64,000 nucleotides of DNA, from positions 1 to 64,000 of the forward strand of contig JAIRVP010000034.1 in assembly GCA_031253835.1 (NCBI GenBank). The letters are read 5' to 3'. Below are positions 1 to 9,272 of this stretch, piece by piece. The notes beneath the pieces were generated by a model. That model was not told the origin of the DNA, ran no database searches, and worked only from the letters and a program-made list of their open reading frames with translations. Source of the DNA: Burkholderia sp. GTDB taxonomy: Bacteria; Pseudomonadota; Gammaproteobacteria; Burkholderiales; Burkholderiaceae. Every line of letters begins with the position of its first letter. Position 1 is the first letter of the stretch. A program made the translations under genes and the position numbers.

Positions 1-152
1 TGGTGAAGAAGGTGATGCTCGGCAACACGGTCGACGGCGTGTTCACGACGGTGCAGGACGTCGCGCAGACGGTGCTGTTCCTGTCGGCGTTCCCGAGCGC
101 CGCGCTCACCGGTCAGTCGTTCATCGTCAGCCACGGCTGGTTCATGCAATGA
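1..152 (+). CDS. bdhA: 3-hydroxybutyrate dehydrogenase, C-terminal end only
   Basis: This is the last 49 codons of a gene that begins before the window, read in the frame starting at base 3 and ending in TGA at 150-152. The peptide, ending [13 protein letters not shown], resembles the C-terminus of short-chain D-3-hydroxybutyrate dehydrogenases, which interconvert 3-hydroxybutyrate and acetoacetate in polyhydroxybutyrate turnover. The Rossmann fold and catalytic Tyr/Lys lie outside the window, so the call rests on the tail alone. The stop overlaps the next start as ATGA, implying translational coupling to the patatin gene. Confidence 0.75.
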   Translation, partial: VKKVMLGNTVDGVFTTVQDVAQTVLFLSAFPSAALTGQSFIVSHGWFMQ

Positions 153-1366
153 AGCCGCACGCCCGCACCGAAAAGCAGGCCGTCGATGCGGCGGACCTGC
201 ATCACGAAGCCGGCGCACCGGCCCCCGCGCGGTCGCTGCCGTACGAAACGATCGCGCTCGTCCTGCAGGGCGGCGGCGCGCTCGGCGCGTATCAGGCCGG
301 CGTGTTCGAAGGGCTGCACGAGGCGGGCGTTCCGCTCGACTGGATCGCCGGCATCTCGATCGGCGCGCTCAACACCGCGCTGATCGCCGGCAATGCGCCC
401 GAGCATCGCGTCGAGCGCCTGCGCGAATTCTGGGAAACGATCTGCCAGCCGGCGTTTTTCCCGACGGTTCCGGCCGCGTTCGAATTCGCGCTGTTCAACA
501 GCATCGACCAGATCCGCACGTTCTTCACCGCGTCGCAGGCCGCCAGCGCGATGATGCAGGGCCAGCAAGGCTTCTTCGTGCCGCGCTTCCCGCCGCCGCT
601 GCCGGGCGTGTCCGACCATCCTGAAAAGATCAGCTGGTACGACACGTCGGCGCTGCGCGCCACGCTGCTGAAACTGTGCGACTTCGACCGGATCAATTCG
701 GGCGAGACGCGCGTGTCGGTCGGCGCGGTCAATGTCGGCACCGGCAACTTCGTGTACTTCGACAACTCGCGCATCCGTCTCGCGCCCGAGCACTTCATGG
801 CGTCCGGTGCGCTGCCGCCCGCGTTCCCGCCCGTCGAGATCGACGGCGAGTACTACTGGGACGGCGGTGTCGTGTCGAACACGCCGCTGATGGAAGTGCT
901 CCGCGCCCGGCCGCGCCGCGACACGCTCGCGTTCCAGGTCGATCTGTGGAGCGCACGCGGGCCGCTGCCGCGCACGATGGCCGATGTCGCCGAACGCACG
1001 AAGGACGTGCAGTATTCGAGCCGCACGCGTTTCGTCACCGACACGCTGCAGCGCGAACAGCGCTACCGCAACGTGCTGCGCCACGTGCTCGACCAGGTGC
1101 CGGACGAGCAGCGCAAGGCCGATCCGTGGTGCATCGAGGCCGATGCGATGTCGTGCAGCAAGAAGTACAACATCCAGCACCTGATCTACCAGCAGAAGGC
1201 GTACGAGCATCACTACAAGGACTATCAGTTCGGTCTGTCGACGATGCGCGACCACTGGTCCGCGGGTCTCGACGACATCCGCAAGACGCTCGCAGTGAAG
1301 GACGGCCTCGCGCTGCCCAACAACGACGCGGGCTTCGTCACGCACGACATTCACCGCCGCCGGTAA
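149..1366 (+). CDS. Patatin-like phospholipase (DUF3734 type)
   Basis: Serine lipid acyl hydrolase of 405 aa. The patatin domain is complete: the oxyanion glycine loop [11 protein letters not shown] (41-51), nucleophile elbow GISIG (68-72, Ser70) and the catalytic Asp in DGG (238-240) form the Ser-Asp dyad. The C-terminal third (about 260-380) matches the extension called DUF3734 in bacterial patatins. No signal peptide is visible, so it should be cytoplasmic. Coupling by a 4-bp overlap to the 3-hydroxybutyrate dehydrogenase gene suggests a role around polyhydroxybutyrate granules or their lipid coat; that role is inferred from context only. Confidence 0.9.
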   Translation: MKPHARTEKQAVDAADLHHEAGAPAPARSLPYETIALVLQGGGALGAYQAGVFEGLHEAGVPLDWIAGISIGALNTALIAGNAPEHRVERLREFWETICQPAFFPTVPAAFEFALFNSIDQIRTFFTASQAASAMMQGQQGFFVPRFPPPLPGVSDHPEKISWYDTSALRATLLKLCDFDRINSGETRVSVGAVNVGTGNFVYFDNSRIRLAPEHFMASGALPPAFPPVEIDGEYYWDGGVVSNTPLMEVLRARPRRDTLAFQVDLWSARGPLPRTMADVAERTKDVQYSSRTRFVTDTLQREQRYRNVLRHVLDQVPDEQRKADPWCIEADAMSCSKKYNIQHLIYQQKAYEHHYKDYQFGLSTMRDHWSAGLDDIRKTLAVKDGLALPNNDAGFVTHDIHRRR

Positions 1367-1379
1367 TGCCGTGTCCGGC

Positions 1380-1406
1380 GGCCCGGCGCGATGCATGCGC
1401 CGGGCC
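1380..1406 (+). terminator. Hairpin after the bdhA-patatin operon
   Basis: A perfect 10-bp stem (GGCCCGGCGC / GCGCCGGGCC) with a 7-nt loop lies 13 bp after the patatin stop and is followed by the pyrimidine-rich GTTCTCCTTTC. It reads as an intrinsic terminator with a weak T tract. An upstream ATG at 1391 lies in the loop, which argues for the later start used for the next gene. Confidence 0.65.
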
Positions 1407-1426
1407 GTTCTCCTTTCAGATTCAAC

Positions 1427-1891
1427 ATGCCGATTTTCATTGCGCTCTTCGCGCTCATCGCAATTGGATGGGGCGCGGTTCACCTGTTTCACGTCATCGC
1501 CTCGCAGTTCGGCCAGCCGGTCGCGATCGCGGCCGCCGTGCTCGCCGCCGCCATCGTGATCGCACTGGTCGCGTGGTGGATCAAGCGGCGCCGCGACATC
1601 GCGCCGAATACGAAGGAAGACGGCTGGACGCACATCGTGCATCGCGCGTGGGGCGAGTTGCGGCTGTCCGCGACGCAAGGGCTGCTGTGGCTGTCGCATG
1701 ACGGCGCCGACGGCCGCTATACGCTGTCGCAACTCGACGGCTGCCAGGCCGCGCCGATCGGCGGCCGCTGGCATCTCGTCGTGCGCGTGCGCGACGCCGT
1801 GCGCAGTGAATGGAAGCTGCCGATGACGGACAAGCGCGACGCGCAGCGCTGGGCGCGCGTGCTGATGCTCGCGAAGGACAACCGCCTCTGA
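1427..1891 (+). CDS. Small inner-membrane protein of unknown function
   Basis: A 154-aa protein with two hydrophobic helices (about 2-20 and 31-51), then the basic stretch KRRRD and a soluble cytoplasmic domain of about 100 residues with many Trp and Arg. I do not recognise the family. The ATG at 1427 is preferred to the in-frame ATG at 1391 because the latter lies inside the terminator hairpin and would add a basic segment before the first membrane helix. The gene stands alone between the patatin terminator and a convergent LysR gene. Confidence 0.6.
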   Translation: MPIFIALFALIAIGWGAVHLFHVIASQFGQPVAIAAAVLAAAIVIALVAWWIKRRRDIAPNTKEDGWTHIVHRAWGELRLSATQGLLWLSHDGADGRYTLSQLDGCQAAPIGGRWHLVVRVRDAVRSEWKLPMTDKRDAQRWARVLMLAKDNRL

Positions 1892-1934
1892 ACAACGCGC
1901 GCGCGGCCCGCTCGGGCCACCGCGCCACGATCCG

Positions 1935-2822
1935 CTATCGCGCGCCGAGCGCCCACAGTGCATCGAGCACGTGCTGCGTCGCCCGTTCGACGGGGCCCGC
2001 CCGATGGGCGATACCGAGCTCGCGCCACAGCGCCGGGCGTAGCGGCCGCATGACGATGCGCGCATCGGGCAGCGGTGCACCGGCCTCGTGCGGCAGCAGC
2101 GTCGCACCGTAACCGGCCGCGACCAGGCTCTTGATCGCGTCGTTGTAGTTGAGTTCGATCCGCGGCTCGGGCCGGTGGCCGCCGAGCGCGAACCATTCGG
2201 TCGTGAGCCGTGACAGGCGCGTGGTTGCATCGTTGAGAATCAGCGGACGCGCAGCCAGATAGGCCGGCGTCACGCGCGCCGGAAGCCGCCAGTCGGCGGG
2301 CAGGAAGGCCATCACCGGATCGCGCCGCCATGCGCGGATCGACAGCCCGGCGACCGGCGCCTGCGGCAGCGCCACCAGCCCGACATCGAGCGCGCCCTGC
2401 GCCAAGCGCGCCAGCGTGTCCTGCGACGTGAGCACCGCGATCTGCACATCGATATCCGGATGCTGTTCGCGCAGCCGCGCCACCGCCTGCGGCAACAGGT
2501 GCGCAATCGCCCCGGTCGAGGCGCCGAGGCGCACGCGGCCGGTCAACCCCTGCACCTGCCGCTGCACGTCGTCCAGCGTGGATTCGACCTCCGCCAGCAG
2601 GCGCCGCGCCCGTTCCACCAGCACTTCACCGATCGTCGACGGCCGCACGTTTCCGCGCGTGCGGGACAGCAACGGCGCGCCGACGCGGCTTTCCAGTTCG
2701 GCGATATGAAGACTGACGGTCGGCGGTGCGAGATGAAGCCATTGCGCCGCCGCGACAAAGGATCCGTGGTCCGCGATCGCGACCAGCGTGCGCAGGCGGT
2801 CGAGACTGATCTCGCGCATCAA
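1935..2822 (-). CDS. LysR-family transcriptional regulator
   Basis: Typical 295-aa LysR protein. A winged helix-turn-helix fills residues about 4-63, with the usual pattern of an initial '[13 protein letters not shown]' and a '[18 protein letters not shown]' recognition helix. The remainder is a LysR substrate-binding domain. It is divergent from argC across about 119 bp, the usual arrangement for a LysR regulator and its target, so control of argC or of itself is plausible but unproven. The ligand cannot be read from sequence. ATG at 2819 is an alternative start. Confidence 0.9.
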   Translation of the reverse strand: MMREISLDRLRTLVAIADHGSFVAAAQWLHLAPPTVSLHIAELESRVGAPLLSRTRGNVRPSTIGEVLVERARRLLAEVESTLDDVQRQVQGLTGRVRLGASTGAIAHLLPQAVARLREQHPDIDVQIAVLTSQDTLARLAQGALDVGLVALPQAPVAGLSIRAWRRDPVMAFLPADWRLPARVTPAYLAARPLILNDATTRLSRLTTEWFALGGHRPEPRIELNYNDAIKSLVAAGYGATLLPHEAGAPLPDARIVMRPLRPALWRELGIAHRAGPVERATQHVLDALWALGAR

Positions 2823-2941
2823 ACACCTCTCGTTCAGGAAAGCTGAATCAGATGGTCAGTAAATTCAACTTTTCCTATTCTAGGCGTTCGACGGACGATA
2901 CGGCTTTCCCCCGACGACCGAACGCGAGGAACACGACCATC

Positions 2942-3883
2942 ATGAGCTTCCCCACTGTCTTCATCGACGGCGACCAGGGCACGACCGGACTGCTGATTCA
3001 CGAGCGCCTGCGCGACCGCACCGACGTGCGGCTGCTCACGCTTCCGGCTGCGGAGCGCAAAGATCCGCTGCGGCGCGCCGACGCGCTCAACGCCTGCGAC
3101 ATCGCGATTCTGTGCCTGCCCGATGCGGCCGCGCGCGAGGCGGTCGGCTTCATCCGGAACCCGGCGGTCCGCGTGATCGATGCGAGCTCCGCTCACCGCA
3201 CGCAGCCCGAATGGGTCTACGGCTTTCCCGAGATGGCCGACGGCCACGCGCAGCACATCGCGCACGCGAAGCGCGTCACCAACCCCGGCTGCTACCCGAC
3301 GGGCGCGATCGGCCTGCTGCGCCCGCTGCAACAGGCCGGCCTGCTGCCGCGCGACTACCCGGTGAGCATCCACGCGGTCTCCGGTTACTCGGGCGGTGGA
3401 AGGGCGGCCGTTGAAGCATTCGAATCGGGTGACGCCGGCGCACGCGGGCTGCCGCTGCAGGTGTACGGCCTCGCACTTGAGCACAAGCATGCGCCCGAGA
3501 TCCGGCTGCACGCCGGGCTCGCCCACCGGCCGTTCTTCGTGCCGGCCTACGGTGCGTACCGGCAAGGCATCGTGCTCACCATCCCGATCGAACTGCGCCT
3601 GCTTCCGGCCGGCGTGACCGGTGAGCAGCTGCATGCGTGTCTCGCGCACCATTACGCCGGCGCGCGTCACGTCGAAGTCACGCCGCTTGCCGACGCACGC
3701 GCGATCACGCATCTCGACCCGCAAGCGCTGAACGGCACCAATGACCTGCGGCTCGGCGTGTTCGTCAATGAAGATCACGGTCAGGTGCTGCTGTCCGCCG
3801 TGTTCGACAATCTCGGCAAAGGCGCATCCGGCGCGGCCGTGCAGAATCTCGACCTGATGCTCGGTGCGTCGAGCGCGGCGTGA
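2942..3883 (+). CDS. argC: N-acetyl-gamma-glutamyl-phosphate reductase, type 2
   Basis: Catalyses the NADPH-dependent reduction of N-acetylglutamyl phosphate to the semialdehyde, the third step of arginine synthesis. The 313-aa length fits the short, type 2 AGPR class. GDQGTTG (10-16) is the nucleotide-binding loop and the catalytic Cys is C117 in NPGCYPT. The start at 2942 is chosen because GAGGA lies just upstream and the protein then begins directly at the Rossmann strand; the in-frame ATG at 2852 would add 30 residues foreign to the family. It stands alone, away from other arg genes, and is probably a second argC beside the usual long form. Confidence 0.9.
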   Translation: MSFPTVFIDGDQGTTGLLIHERLRDRTDVRLLTLPAAERKDPLRRADALNACDIAILCLPDAAAREAVGFIRNPAVRVIDASSAHRTQPEWVYGFPEMADGHAQHIAHAKRVTNPGCYPTGAIGLLRPLQQAGLLPRDYPVSIHAVSGYSGGGRAAVEAFESGDAGARGLPLQVYGLALEHKHAPEIRLHAGLAHRPFFVPAYGAYRQGIVLTIPIELRLLPAGVTGEQLHACLAHHYAGARHVEVTPLADARAITHLDPQALNGTNDLRLGVFVNEDHGQVLLSAVFDNLGKGASGAAVQNLDLMLGASSAA

Positions 3884-3953
3884 GTGTCGCGCAGGCACCG
3901 TCTAAGGTCTGCCGTGCACGCAGATCCGCGTCGCGTCGGTGCCTGCGCAGCCC

Positions 3954-3970
3954 CCCCGTAAAAGCTCACC
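3954..3970 (-). repeat. Outlying copy of the origin iteron
   Basis: Read on the minus strand this is GGTGAGCTTTTACGGGG, matching the chromosome 2 origin iteron consensus GGTGAGGTTTTTCGGGA at 14 of 17 positions. It lies in the 98-bp gap between the converging argC and LysR genes, about 11.7 kb from the main array. It is a candidate initiator-binding site. Confidence 0.6.
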
Positions 3971-3981
3971 TTTAGCCGATT

Positions 3982-4905
3982 TCAGGCCGTATCGTCGCTC
4001 GCGGCGGCGTTCATCCCCGCCAGCGTCTCCGCCAGAAAATCCACGCACACGCGCACTTTCGCCGACGCCGCGACGCGTTCCGGATACACGGCCCAGATGT
4101 TCGCGGGCTGGATCGCGTCCGGCAGCACGCGGCACAGTTCACCGCGCTCGATCAGCGGCCCGGCTTCCCAGATCGAGCGCAGCACGATCCCGCGTCCGGC
4201 CAGCGCCCATTGCACGGCCACCTCGCCGTGGTTCGTCGACAGCGCGCCGCCGACCTTCACCGTGACCGTCTCACCACGCACGTTCAGTCGCCATACGCCG
4301 AACGGATGGTCGCGCTCCTTGATTGCAAGACAGTCGTGCGACGCGAGATCCGCGAGCGAGCGCGGCGTGCCGCGTCTTGCGAGATAGCCGGGCGACGCGC
4401 ACAGCACGCGGTGGTTCGCGGCAAGGCGGCGTGCGATCAGGTGATCGGCGATCTCGTCGCCGATGCGCACGTCGAGGTCGTAGCCTTCGCCCGCGACATC
4501 GACGAGCCGGTCGAACAGATCGAGCCGCACGTTCAGTTGCGGGTAGCGCGCGCTGAAGTCGAGCAGCGCCGGCGCGACGACATGCCGGCCGAAGCCGAAG
4601 CTGCTCGAGATGCGCAGCGTGCCGCGCGGAACCGTGCGCGTGGTCGACACGTCCTCGACGAGATGATCGACGTCGTCGAGAATCTTCTCGGCGCGCGCGA
4701 ACACGCGTTCGCCGGCTTCGGTCACAGTCACGCGGCGCGTCGAGCGATGCAGCAGGCGCGTACCGAGCTGCGCCTCGAGCAGCGCGATGCGCTTGCTGAC
4801 GTACGCGGGCGACACCGCGAGCTGCTCGGCGGCCGCGCTGAAGCTCGTCAGGCGGACGACCAGGCTGAACACGCGCAGGTCGTCGAGATTCGGTGATTTA
4901 TTCAC
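3982..4905 (-). CDS. LysR-family regulator, DmlR/TtuA-like
   Basis: A 307-aa LysR protein of the CrgA/DmlR subgroup, seen in the N-terminal pattern LDDLRVFSLVVRLTSFSAAA and the RRVTVTEAGERVF segment after the helix-turn-helix. The start is taken as GTG at 4905 because the residues after it (NKSPNLDDLRVF) are where such proteins begin; the open frame runs on upstream across the neighbouring gene but that part has no homology. It is divergent from the tartrate/D-malate dehydrogenase gene, as dmlR is from dmlA in E. coli, so it probably activates that gene in response to a C4 dicarboxylic acid. Confidence 0.85.
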   Translation of the reverse strand: MNKSPNLDDLRVFSLVVRLTSFSAAAEQLAVSPAYVSKRIALLEAQLGTRLLHRSTRRVTVTEAGERVFARAEKILDDVDHLVEDVSTTRTVPRGTLRISSSFGFGRHVVAPALLDFSARYPQLNVRLDLFDRLVDVAGEGYDLDVRIGDEIADHLIARRLAANHRVLCASPGYLARRGTPRSLADLASHDCLAIKERDHPFGVWRLNVRGETVTVKVGGALSTNHGEVAVQWALAGRGIVLRSIWEAGPLIERGELCRVLPDAIQPANIWAVYPERVAASAKVRVCVDFLAETLAGMNAAASDDTA

Positions 4906-5022
4906 GATTCGTGGAAAGTCGATTAACCTTTCACGCGATTTTAATCCGGATGGAAATAAATAGAATGACGTGACGGGCCGCTGCCTCCCCGGCAGCCGGG
5001 CCGACCAGCCCAGGAGATTTGC

Positions 5023-6108
5023 ATGACCGACACGATCTACAGAATTGCCGTGATCCCCGGCGACGGCATCGGCCGCGAAGTGATGCCCGAGGGCCTGCGC
5101 GCACTCGCCGCCGTGACCGCGCGCTTCGGCATCCGCTTCGACTTCGTCGAGATCGACTGGGCGAGCTGCGACTACTACGCGCAGCACGGCAAGATGATGC
5201 CGGACGACTGGAAGGCGCAGCTGTCGGGCATGGACGCGATCCTGTTCGGCGCGGTCGGCTGGCCCGCAACGGTGCCCGATCACATCTCGCTGTGGGGCTC
5301 GCTGCTGAAATTCCGCCGCGAATTCGACCAGTACATCAACCTGCGGCCCGCGCGCCTGTTCGACGGCGTGCCGTCGCCGCTCGCCGGCCGCCGCGCGGGC
5401 GACATCGACTTCATGATCGTGCGCGAGAACACCGAGGGCGAATACTCGTCGGTCGGCGGCACGATGTTCGAAGGCACCGATCGCGAAGTCGTGATGCAGC
5501 AGTCGATCTTCACGCGGCACGGCACCGAGCGCGTGCTGAAATTCGCGTTCGAGCTCGCGCAGCGGCGCGCGAAGCGCCTCACCGTCGCGACGAAGAGCAA
5601 CGGCATCGCGATCAGCATGCCGTGGTGGGATGCGCGCGCGGCCGAAATGGCCGAGCGCTATCCGGAGATCGCCGTCGACAAGCAGCACATCGACATCCTG
5701 TGCGCGCGCTTCGTGCTGCAGCCGGACCGCTTCGACGTCGTCGTCGCATCGAACCTGTTCGGCGACATCCTGTCGGATCTCGGGCCGGCCTGTACGGGCA
5801 CGATCGGCATCGCGCCGTCGGCGAACCTGAACCCCGACCGCACGTTCCCGTCGCTGTTCGAGCCCGTGCACGGTTCGGCACCCGACATCGCGGGGCAATT
5901 CATCGCGAACCCGGTCGCGATGATCTGGTCGGCGGCGATGATGCTCGACTTCCTCGGCAACGGCGCGGGCCGCGAACGTGAAGCGCACGACGCGATCGTC
6001 GCCGCGATCGAGGACGTGCTGCGCACGGAGCCGCATACGCGCGATCTCGGCGGCCAGGCGGGTACGCAGGAAGTGGGCGAGGCGATCGCCGCGCGGATCG
6101 CGGGCTAA
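5023..6108 (+). CDS. dmlA: Tartrate / D-malate dehydrogenase (decarboxylating)
   Basis: A 361-aa NAD-dependent oxidative decarboxylase of the isocitrate/isopropylmalate dehydrogenase fold. Family signatures are IPGDGIGREV at the N-terminus, the substrate loop with RENTEGEYSSVGG, the metal-binding SNLFGDILSDL and the cofactor segment HGSAPDIAG. The family (TtuC/DmlA/YeaU) converts D-malate to pyruvate and acts on L- or meso-tartrate; which substrate is preferred here cannot be told. AGGAG precedes the ATG at a good distance. The LysR gene diverging upstream is the likely activator. The gene name may equally be given as ttuC. Confidence 0.88.
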   Translation: MTDTIYRIAVIPGDGIGREVMPEGLRALAAVTARFGIRFDFVEIDWASCDYYAQHGKMMPDDWKAQLSGMDAILFGAVGWPATVPDHISLWGSLLKFRREFDQYINLRPARLFDGVPSPLAGRRAGDIDFMIVRENTEGEYSSVGGTMFEGTDREVVMQQSIFTRHGTERVLKFAFELAQRRAKRLTVATKSNGIAISMPWWDARAAEMAERYPEIAVDKQHIDILCARFVLQPDRFDVVVASNLFGDILSDLGPACTGTIGIAPSANLNPDRTFPSLFEPVHGSAPDIAGQFIANPVAMIWSAAMMLDFLGNGAGREREAHDAIVAAIEDVLRTEPHTRDLGGQAGTQEVGEAIAARIAG

Positions 6109-6410
6109 GGGCCGAGGGTCACGCCCGGCGCTCGTGCCGGGCGTCACTTCATGAATCCGTCAGCGGTGAGCAACACGCGATGCGTTTGCGCACGCATGCC
6201 GATTCTTCAGAAGCGTGCGTGGTGAAGTCGATTCGATCGGTGAGTTGCATGTCACGCTCACGCACACCGATCGTCGGTGCTTGAACGGTGCGATCGGTGA
6301 GAGGCATCACGCAGTGAAGCACACCGCTGCGCATCGACGTGCCTGCTTTACCCGCGCCATGCCGCGTCGACCTGTTCGGAACGCACAGTTCGACGCGACA
6401 TTTCACCTGG

Positions 6411-6427
6411 TCCCGAAAAATCTCACC
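6411..6427 (-). repeat. Outlying copy of the origin iteron
   Basis: On the minus strand GGTGAGATTTTTCGGGA, one mismatch from the consensus GGTGAGGTTTTTCGGGA, and identical over 16 of 17 positions to the array copy at 16263. It lies about 9.2 kb from the array and is the first of a pair on the same strand 30 bp apart, about three helical turns. Confidence 0.75.
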
Positions 6428-6440
6428 TCAGCGCATCGAC

Positions 6441-6457
6441 TCCCGAATTTCCTCACC
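6441..6457 (-). repeat. Outlying copy of the origin iteron
   Basis: On the minus strand GGTGAGGAAATTCGGGA, with both conserved ends intact and three changes in the A/T spacer. It is in phase with the copy at 6411, 30 bp away. Confidence 0.65.
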
Positions 6458-6505
6458 ATTGAACCTCGGTGATGCGTTCGCCGCTGCGCTGAATCGACGC
6501 GAACC

Positions 6506-6985
6506 TCACAGCCCGAGGTCGGACAGCCCCGGATGATCGTCCGGACGACGACCGAGCGGCCAGTGATAAAGACGGTCCGCTTCGCGAATCGGCAGATCAT
6601 TGATGCTCGCGTGGCGATGCGCCATCAGGCCGTTTTCATCGAACTCCCAGTTCTCGTTGCCGTACGAACGGAACCAGTTGCCGGCATCGTCATGCCATTC
6701 GTACGCGAAGCGCACCGCGATGCGATTGCCGTCGAACGCCCACAGCTCCTTGATCAGCCGGTAGTCGAGTTCGCGCGCCCACTTCCGCTGCAGCAGCCCG
6801 ACGATCTCGTCGCGGCCCGTCACGAATTCCGCGCGATTGCGCCATCGGCTTTGCGGCGTATAGGCGAGCGACACGCGTTGCGGGTCGCGCGTGTTCCATC
6901 CATCCTCAGCGGCGCGCACCTTCTGGCGTGCCGTTTCGAGCGTGAAGGGCGGAACGGGCGGACGGACTTCGGGGGAAGCGGACAT
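6506..6985 (-). CDS. DUF1348 / NTF2-like protein
   Basis: A 159-aa protein with the conserved DUF1348 features: an N-terminal helix '[19 protein letters not shown]', the segment '[16 protein letters not shown]' and the central '[17 protein letters not shown]'. This is a SnoaL/NTF2-like cone fold whose molecular function is unknown; it is widespread in proteobacteria. It follows the TetR gene on the same strand after 63 bp and is probably co-transcribed with and controlled by it. No signal peptide. Confidence 0.85.
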   Translation of the reverse strand: MSASPEVRPPVPPFTLETARQKVRAAEDGWNTRDPQRVSLAYTPQSRWRNRAEFVTGRDEIVGLLQRKWARELDYRLIKELWAFDGNRIAVRFAYEWHDDAGNWFRSYGNENWEFDENGLMAHRHASINDLPIREADRLYHWPLGRRPDDHPGLSDLGL

Positions 6986-7048
6986 GGGTTGCTCCTGTTC
7001 AGGTTCTGGCTGCGCACGAACGCAGCCGGTTCGGATTCGCTGCGTCGG

Positions 7049-7654
7049 CTACCGCGATACGGTATCGAGCAGCAGTTCAGCCGTCGCGCGCGCATCGCGC
7101 GCGGCGTTTGCATCGCCACTGACGAGCGCCACGCCGATCGCGCCGTCGATCAGCACGAGCCACTGGCGTGCGATGCGCGCAAGCCCGCGGCGCTCGATGC
7201 CCGTCTGGTCTGCATACGCATCGAAGCACTCGCGCACGAACGCCAGCAGGCGTGCCTTGTGCATGCGTGCGACGACACGCACGGGATCGTCGGCATCGGG
7301 GATCTCGCCGGACGCGTTCAGGAACGCGCAGCCGTGAAAGTCCGGCTGCCCGAACCAGTCGCGCAGCACGTCGAACATGCCGAGCAACTGCGCGCGCGGC
7401 GCCTTGCCGCGCGCCTGCGTGGCATCGACGAACCAGCGCATCCAGCGTTCGTCGCGGCGTTCGAGCGCAGCGACCACCAGCGCTTCTTTCGATTCGAAAT
7501 GCGAATAAAAGCTCTTTCGCGCCGCGCCGGATCGCTTGACGATCGCATCGACACCCGTTGCGTGGATGCCGCCCGAATAGATCAGCGCTTCGGCCGCGTC
7601 GAGCAGCCGGTCGCGAACGCCCGGTTCGCCGGAGGAGTCGTGAGGTGTGTTCAT
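7049..7654 (-). CDS. TetR-family regulator
   Basis: A 201-aa TetR protein. The DNA-binding domain occupies about residues 12-58, with 'DAIVKRSGAARKSFYSHFESKEAL' being the classical recognition helix and helix 4 region. The C-terminal part is a ligand domain of the kind that carries 'FHGCAFLNASGEI'. ATG at 7654 is used: the open frame extends 14 codons further, but that extension would run over the palindrome at 7666-7679, the probable autoregulatory operator. Likely target: itself and the NTF2-like gene downstream; ligand unknown. Confidence 0.88.
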   Translation of the reverse strand: MNTPHDSSGEPGVRDRLLDAAEALIYSGGIHATGVDAIVKRSGAARKSFYSHFESKEALVVAALERRDERWMRWFVDATQARGKAPRAQLLGMFDVLRDWFGQPDFHGCAFLNASGEIPDADDPVRVVARMHKARLLAFVRECFDAYADQTGIERRGLARIARQWLVLIDGAIGVALVSGDANAARDARATAELLLDTVSR

Positions 7655-7665
7655 GGGTTTACGGT

Positions 7666-7679
7666 AGAACGATCGTTCT
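7666..7679. promoter_or_regulatory. Palindromic operator before the TetR gene
   Basis: AGAACGATCGTTCT is a perfect 14-bp palindrome ending 12 bp before the tetR start codon, the normal position for TetR autorepression. Assignment to this TetR is inferred from position. Confidence 0.6.
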
Positions 7680-7823
7680 CCGTCGTCAATACCCACGCGA
7701 AAAAGCCCTGTCGCCGACAGGGCTGAAGCACGGCCTGGCGGCGCGCGTTTACGACATTTTTTCTTGAAGCCGATACGGGGCGCTCACTACACTTCGGTCA
7801 CCCTGTCTGGGCACAAGGACATC

Positions 7824-8468
7824 ATGCAGCGACCGGAATCCGCGCGCCCCGCGCGCGCCTATGCGGCTTACGCGAAGCGGCTCGACGGCCGCGTCGTCGT
7901 GCGGCGCTTCGACCCGCGCAGCGATTCGTACGACGCACTGACCGCGCTGCTGCATCGCGCGTTCGCGCCGCTCGGCGCACTGGGCTTCAATTGCCCGTGC
8001 GTCGATCAGCCGGCATCGGCGACGCGCGAACGCGTGCTCACCGGCGAGTGCTTCGTCGCGCTCGGCAACGCGCACCTCGTCGCGACGATGACGATGCGGT
8101 CGCACGATCCCGATTCCCGCTGCGATCCGTATCGCAGCCGGCGCGTCGCGACGCTCGCCCAGCTGGCCGTCGACCCCGTCTGGCAGGACCGCGGCATCGG
8201 CCGTTCGCTGCTCGCGTTCGCGCAGCATCGGGCGGCCGCGCGCGGCGCGACGCACCTCGCGCTCGACGCACCGCATGCGGCGGTCCGGCTCATCGATTTC
8301 TATCGCCGAGAAGGCTTTCAGCCGGTCGACGTCGTGCGCTTTCCGGGACACAACTACGACAGCACGATCCTGTGCAAGGCCGTCAGCGTCGCGAACGACC
8401 GCGCGCGTGCGTACGGCTGCGACACGGCGCAGATCGATGTCGCGCGGCAAGCCGGTGCAGCGTCATGA
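7824..8468 (+). CDS. GNAT-family N-acetyltransferase
   Basis: A 214-aa protein with a GNAT fold. Motif A is clear at 'LAQLAVDPVWQDRGIGRSLL', where the Q/R-x-x-G-x-G/A loop (QDRGIG) binds the acetyl-CoA pyrophosphate. Motif B follows at 'LIDFYRREGFQPVDVV'. The acceptor substrate cannot be predicted. ATG at 7824 has the ribosome site CAAGGAC just upstream; the frame opens 20 codons earlier without family similarity. The stop overlaps the next start as ATGA, so the pair is translationally coupled. Confidence 0.85.
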   Translation: MQRPESARPARAYAAYAKRLDGRVVVRRFDPRSDSYDALTALLHRAFAPLGALGFNCPCVDQPASATRERVLTGECFVALGNAHLVATMTMRSHDPDSRCDPYRSRRVATLAQLAVDPVWQDRGIGRSLLAFAQHRAAARGATHLALDAPHAAVRLIDFYRREGFQPVDVVRFPGHNYDSTILCKAVSVANDRARAYGCDTAQIDVARQAGAAS

Positions 8469-8881
8469 AACACGAGGTACCGAAGCGCGAGGACGGCGAC
8501 GATCGCGCACTGCTCGACGCCCGGCAGGCACGTGTGCGTGCGGCGCTGCGGCTGCGGGGCGTGATGAAGCTGACGCTCGTCACGATCGCAGTCGCGCATG
8601 CACTGACGTTCGCGTTCGACAGCCTGCTGGTCGCGGCCGGTTTCGGGCCGGACGCCGCGACGGTGCTGCTGTTCCGCTTCGTGACGTGCGCGCTCGTCAG
8701 CTTCTGGCTGCAGGCCGATGCGTTGCGCGCGTATCGGTACGCGGTGGAGCACGGGTTCGTCACGGTTCCCGGCGCGCACGGCGATCCGGTCGACGTTGCG
8801 GCGCAGTGCCCGAAGCGCTGGCTCGTCGTGCTGAATCTTCAGCTCGAACCGCGATGGTTGAAGGGTGAACGGAGCAAGTAG
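8465..8881 (+). CDS. Small inner-membrane protein of unknown function
   Basis: A 138-aa protein coupled to the acetyltransferase by a 4-bp ATGA overlap. It has a charged N-terminus of about 35 residues, two hydrophobic helices (about 37-57 and 64-84), and a soluble tail rich in Arg and Trp. I do not recognise the family. Tight coupling suggests work with the acetyltransferase, but nothing in the sequence says what. Confidence 0.6.
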   Translation: MKHEVPKREDGDDRALLDARQARVRAALRLRGVMKLTLVTIAVAHALTFAFDSLLVAAGFGPDAATVLLFRFVTCALVSFWLQADALRAYRYAVEHGFVTVPGAHGDPVDVAAQCPKRWLVVLNLQLEPRWLKGERSK

Positions 8882-9272
8882 CGATCTGCGCACCGTTGGA
8901 CGCCGCGCTCGATGCGCATGAGTGAGTCGCAACGAGGTTCGCGGCTCACGGTCGATGCCCCGATTCGATACGGCATCGCATGCGGTGCGTCGCGAACGAC
9001 CGGCCGGCCAATGAAGCAGGGCAGCGTGTGGAAGGGGGAGGCAGGCGCCGGACGGCGTGAAGGGGCAGAGCGAAGCAGAGGCCGACGGGTGACGCGAACG
9101 TGCGATTGCAAGTCACCGATGTGTGATCGCGTCACGATTCGGCCTGCAAACACAGCTCCCGAATAATCTCACCTCAAGCGTCGAATCACGCTTTTCGATA
9201 GTGACGCGGCGCGTGTAAACGCAAGCGGGGCAGGCGGCAAACGCGCCGCACTGCCCCGTCTCGACACGGGAC
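8882..9272. other. Gene-free 391-bp gap with one iteron
   Basis: No credible gene. Its only recognisable element is the iteron copy at 9157-9173, about 100 bp beyond the 3' end of tdh. The part from 8890 to 9150 is purine-rich with several short GATTCG-type motifs that I cannot interpret. Confidence 0.5.
9157..9173 (-). repeat. Outlying copy of the origin iteron
   Basis: On the minus strand GGTGAGATTATTCGGGA, two mismatches from the consensus. The flanks also match the copy at 14000: both have CACAGC immediately before the plus-strand TCCCGAA and TCAA right after the CTCACC, so the similarity extends over almost 30 bp. Confidence 0.7.

Larger units (their letters stand above)
6109..6505. other. 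Gene-free 397-bp gap with repeats
   Basis: No credible reading frame. It holds two outlying iterons near its right end (6411 and 6441) and, at 6234-6244 and 6291-6301, two direct copies of CGATCGGTGAG, with an inverted CACCGATCG between them at 6265-6273. The repeated GGTGAG is the left half of the iteron, so the whole gap may be one protein-binding region. Confidence 0.5.

Noticed and set aside
4906..6147. Minus-strand extension of the LysR gene to 721 codons
   Set aside because: The extra part is the antisense of the tartrate/D-malate dehydrogenase gene, is Arg/His/Asp-rich and has no homology; stop codons are simply rare in GC-rich antisense DNA.
7991..8464. N-terminal extension of the 138-aa membrane protein
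   Set aside because: The open frame lies over the acetyltransferase gene in another frame and is Arg-rich; ATG 8465 with the ATGA overlap is the natural start.
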